Positions 62,733-64,000 of a DNA stretch of 64,000 nt are shown here, in pieces; position 1 is the first letter of the stretch; the number at the start of each line of letters is the position of its first letter. The notes below the pieces were generated by a model. It was not told the origin of the DNA and made no database searches. It saw only the letters and a program-made list of their open reading frames with translations. The position numbers and the translations under genes were made by a program. This DNA comes from Rhynchopus euleeides (Eukaryota > Euglenozoa > Diplonemea > Diplonemida > Diplonemidae): assembly GCA_963210315.1 (NCBI GenBank), contig OY723290.1, forward strand, positions 496,001 through 560,000, written 5' to 3'.

Positions 62733-62937
62733 TGCTGCTGTGGTGTGCCGTGTGTGGCTGCTTCTTCTTCGTCACCTGGTGTCTGGTGTCTGGTGTGTGT
62801 GTGCACAATGGCTTGCCTTGAGTTTTCTGCGTTGCCACCATTCGGGTGGCGGGTGGTGGTGTGTCGATCTTGGCACCAACTAACAAGACTGACATGAGGC
62901 CACCTACACTACGGCGCGCTCCGTATGTGCAAGTAAT

Positions 62938-63517
62938 AAATGGCAAACAAAATCACACAAAATCAGGGCGGGAAAAACCCACGCCCCACCCCATATCTCG
63001 TGTAGTCAAAAAACCCCTTTTCTGCTACGCCAATTCTGTGGATCTTGTGTATTTCTTTGCCTCCTTCACACATAGGTTCGTCCCCCTTTTGGCAAGGTTC
63101 GCGGGGGAAGATTCATCGGGGAGGGGGAAACATTGAACGATGGTTCAGCAGAGAGGGGGTTCCGTTTCACTCAGGTAAAGTCGCCAATCTGTGGGCCCGT
63201 CCCAATCGGTTCCGCGCAGGGATATTCGGAATACACGTGGGTTGTGTGCAGGATCAGGAACAACCCTGGACACAAAGAGAGGATAGTTGAAAACAGGGTT
63301 TCGTCGATCACAAAGGTCTGAGCTGTATTTCACACCAGGGTTCCTAGCCACTTCCACCACGGAATCCACAATTGCAGGGGGGCTTGGAGAGAGTGTGGTT
63401 GTGCATCAAACCCGGTGAACCCGGCTTGTGATGGGATAAGGTGGCCGGGCAGCCGGCAGGACCCACCCAGATGGGCCTGAAAGCGCGAGTGATGGAGCTT
63501 CGACTGCCCGACACGAG
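62938..63517 (+). repeat. Direct repeat, copy 2 (flanks the DUF4116 gene)
   Basis: Second copy of 60426-61096, shifted by about 2421 bp. Both copies end at CCCGACACGAGT, after which the flanks differ. Confidence 0.85.
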
Positions 63518-63634
63518 TAGTTCTGCGGAACTGGCTTCAAGGGACGCCCCCTCGTAATGACTGGGTGGATGGAGCCAAGTAATACCAGGTGGTCGGACAC
63601 CGGAACTCTCGGCATTTACCGTCACTCAAGTTTT

Positions 63635-63735
63635 GTTGGTGGGGTAATATATTGGTGGGGTAAATATGTTGGTGGGGTACTAATTTGGTGGATTTGGGGC
63701 TCTGAAAAAAGTTGGTGGGTTATTACCCCACCAAC
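63635..63735. repeat. Inverted-repeat cluster, GTTGGTGGGGTAATA
   Basis: Three direct TTGGTGGGGTA units are followed by an inverted TATTACCCCACCAAC. This resembles the palindromic ends of the other elements and may be the left end of one that continues beyond the window. GCGTACGC words recur at 63820-63890. Confidence 0.5.
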
Positions 63736-64000
63736 ATAATTACCCCTGGGGCGCATTGTACTTGGCGATTTTTTCTGGCACCTGGGATTTGGAGCCCCCT
63801 TCCCACCCACCCCGACTGCGCGTACGCATGTGCGTACGCCGTCCGCACTTTCTGAAACCGCGCTGCGCACGCGTACGCAGAAATTGCGTACGGCTGGTAT
63901 TCCAGGTCTCTCAGCACACAGTAGGCCACCCAGTAGGCTGAGCCCTGGCCTTTGCTCTTGCCTTTCACAGACGGTTCCTTCGCGCACAAGTGCAAAAGGT

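Overview
The window is nuclear DNA of a unicellular eukaryote. It is GC-rich, gene-poor and unusually full of nested transposable elements. Five host genes are visible and all lie on the minus strand: a TPR-like protein running off the left edge (1-2772), a putative tandem winged-helix protein (37890-40235), a small type I membrane protein (41863-42228), a large coiled-coil protein with two GT-AG introns (54365-59792), and a DUF4116-repeat protein (61158-62732). UGA is the stop codon of most of them, so the standard code applies. Same-strand genes, long pyrimidine tracts upstream of genes, and an Ingi/L1Tc-like LINE with a 2A peptide make a euglenozoan (perhaps a diplonemid) my best guess. This is weak inference; ordinary cis-introns are also present.

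About half of the window is transposon. The elements with terminal inverted repeats (TIRs) fall into several families, most flanked by a TA duplication. (i) The CCGTAAACGG family has one copy with a DDE/DDD pogo-like transposase (13878-17328) and two about 0.8-kb non-autonomous copies (6341-7142, 48162-48971). (ii) The CCGTATACGT family (13847-17400, 20585-20913) hosts the autonomous element in one copy, while the other copy shows the empty site. (iii) The CACGGTG family (5785-7280, 46943-50400, 55401-55784) includes one copy inside an intron of the coiled-coil gene. (iv) Singletons lie at 20255-21053, 28401-29199 and 29361-31209. At 45756-51810 five elements are stacked inside one another. 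A recurring feature is that each family carries its own dense array of short palindromes in the subterminal DNA.

A 6-kb LINE (about 21998-27949, minus) encodes ORF1, then an in-frame UGA, then a 2A-like GDIEQNPGP motif, then endonuclease, reverse transcriptase and RNase H. ORF2 has no AUG before its endonuclease domain. A fragment matching the DNA just 3' of ORF2 lies inside the intronic CACGGTG element at 55456-55602.

The remaining spacers (2.8-5.8, 7.3-13.8, 17.4-20.3, 32.7-36.2, 40.2-41.9, 42.2-45.1 and 51.8-54.4 kb) show no convincing genes. They hold poly-G/poly-C runs, CA and GA microsatellites, scattered repeats and a recurring tandem 9-mer motif. Short low-complexity open frames there look like noise.
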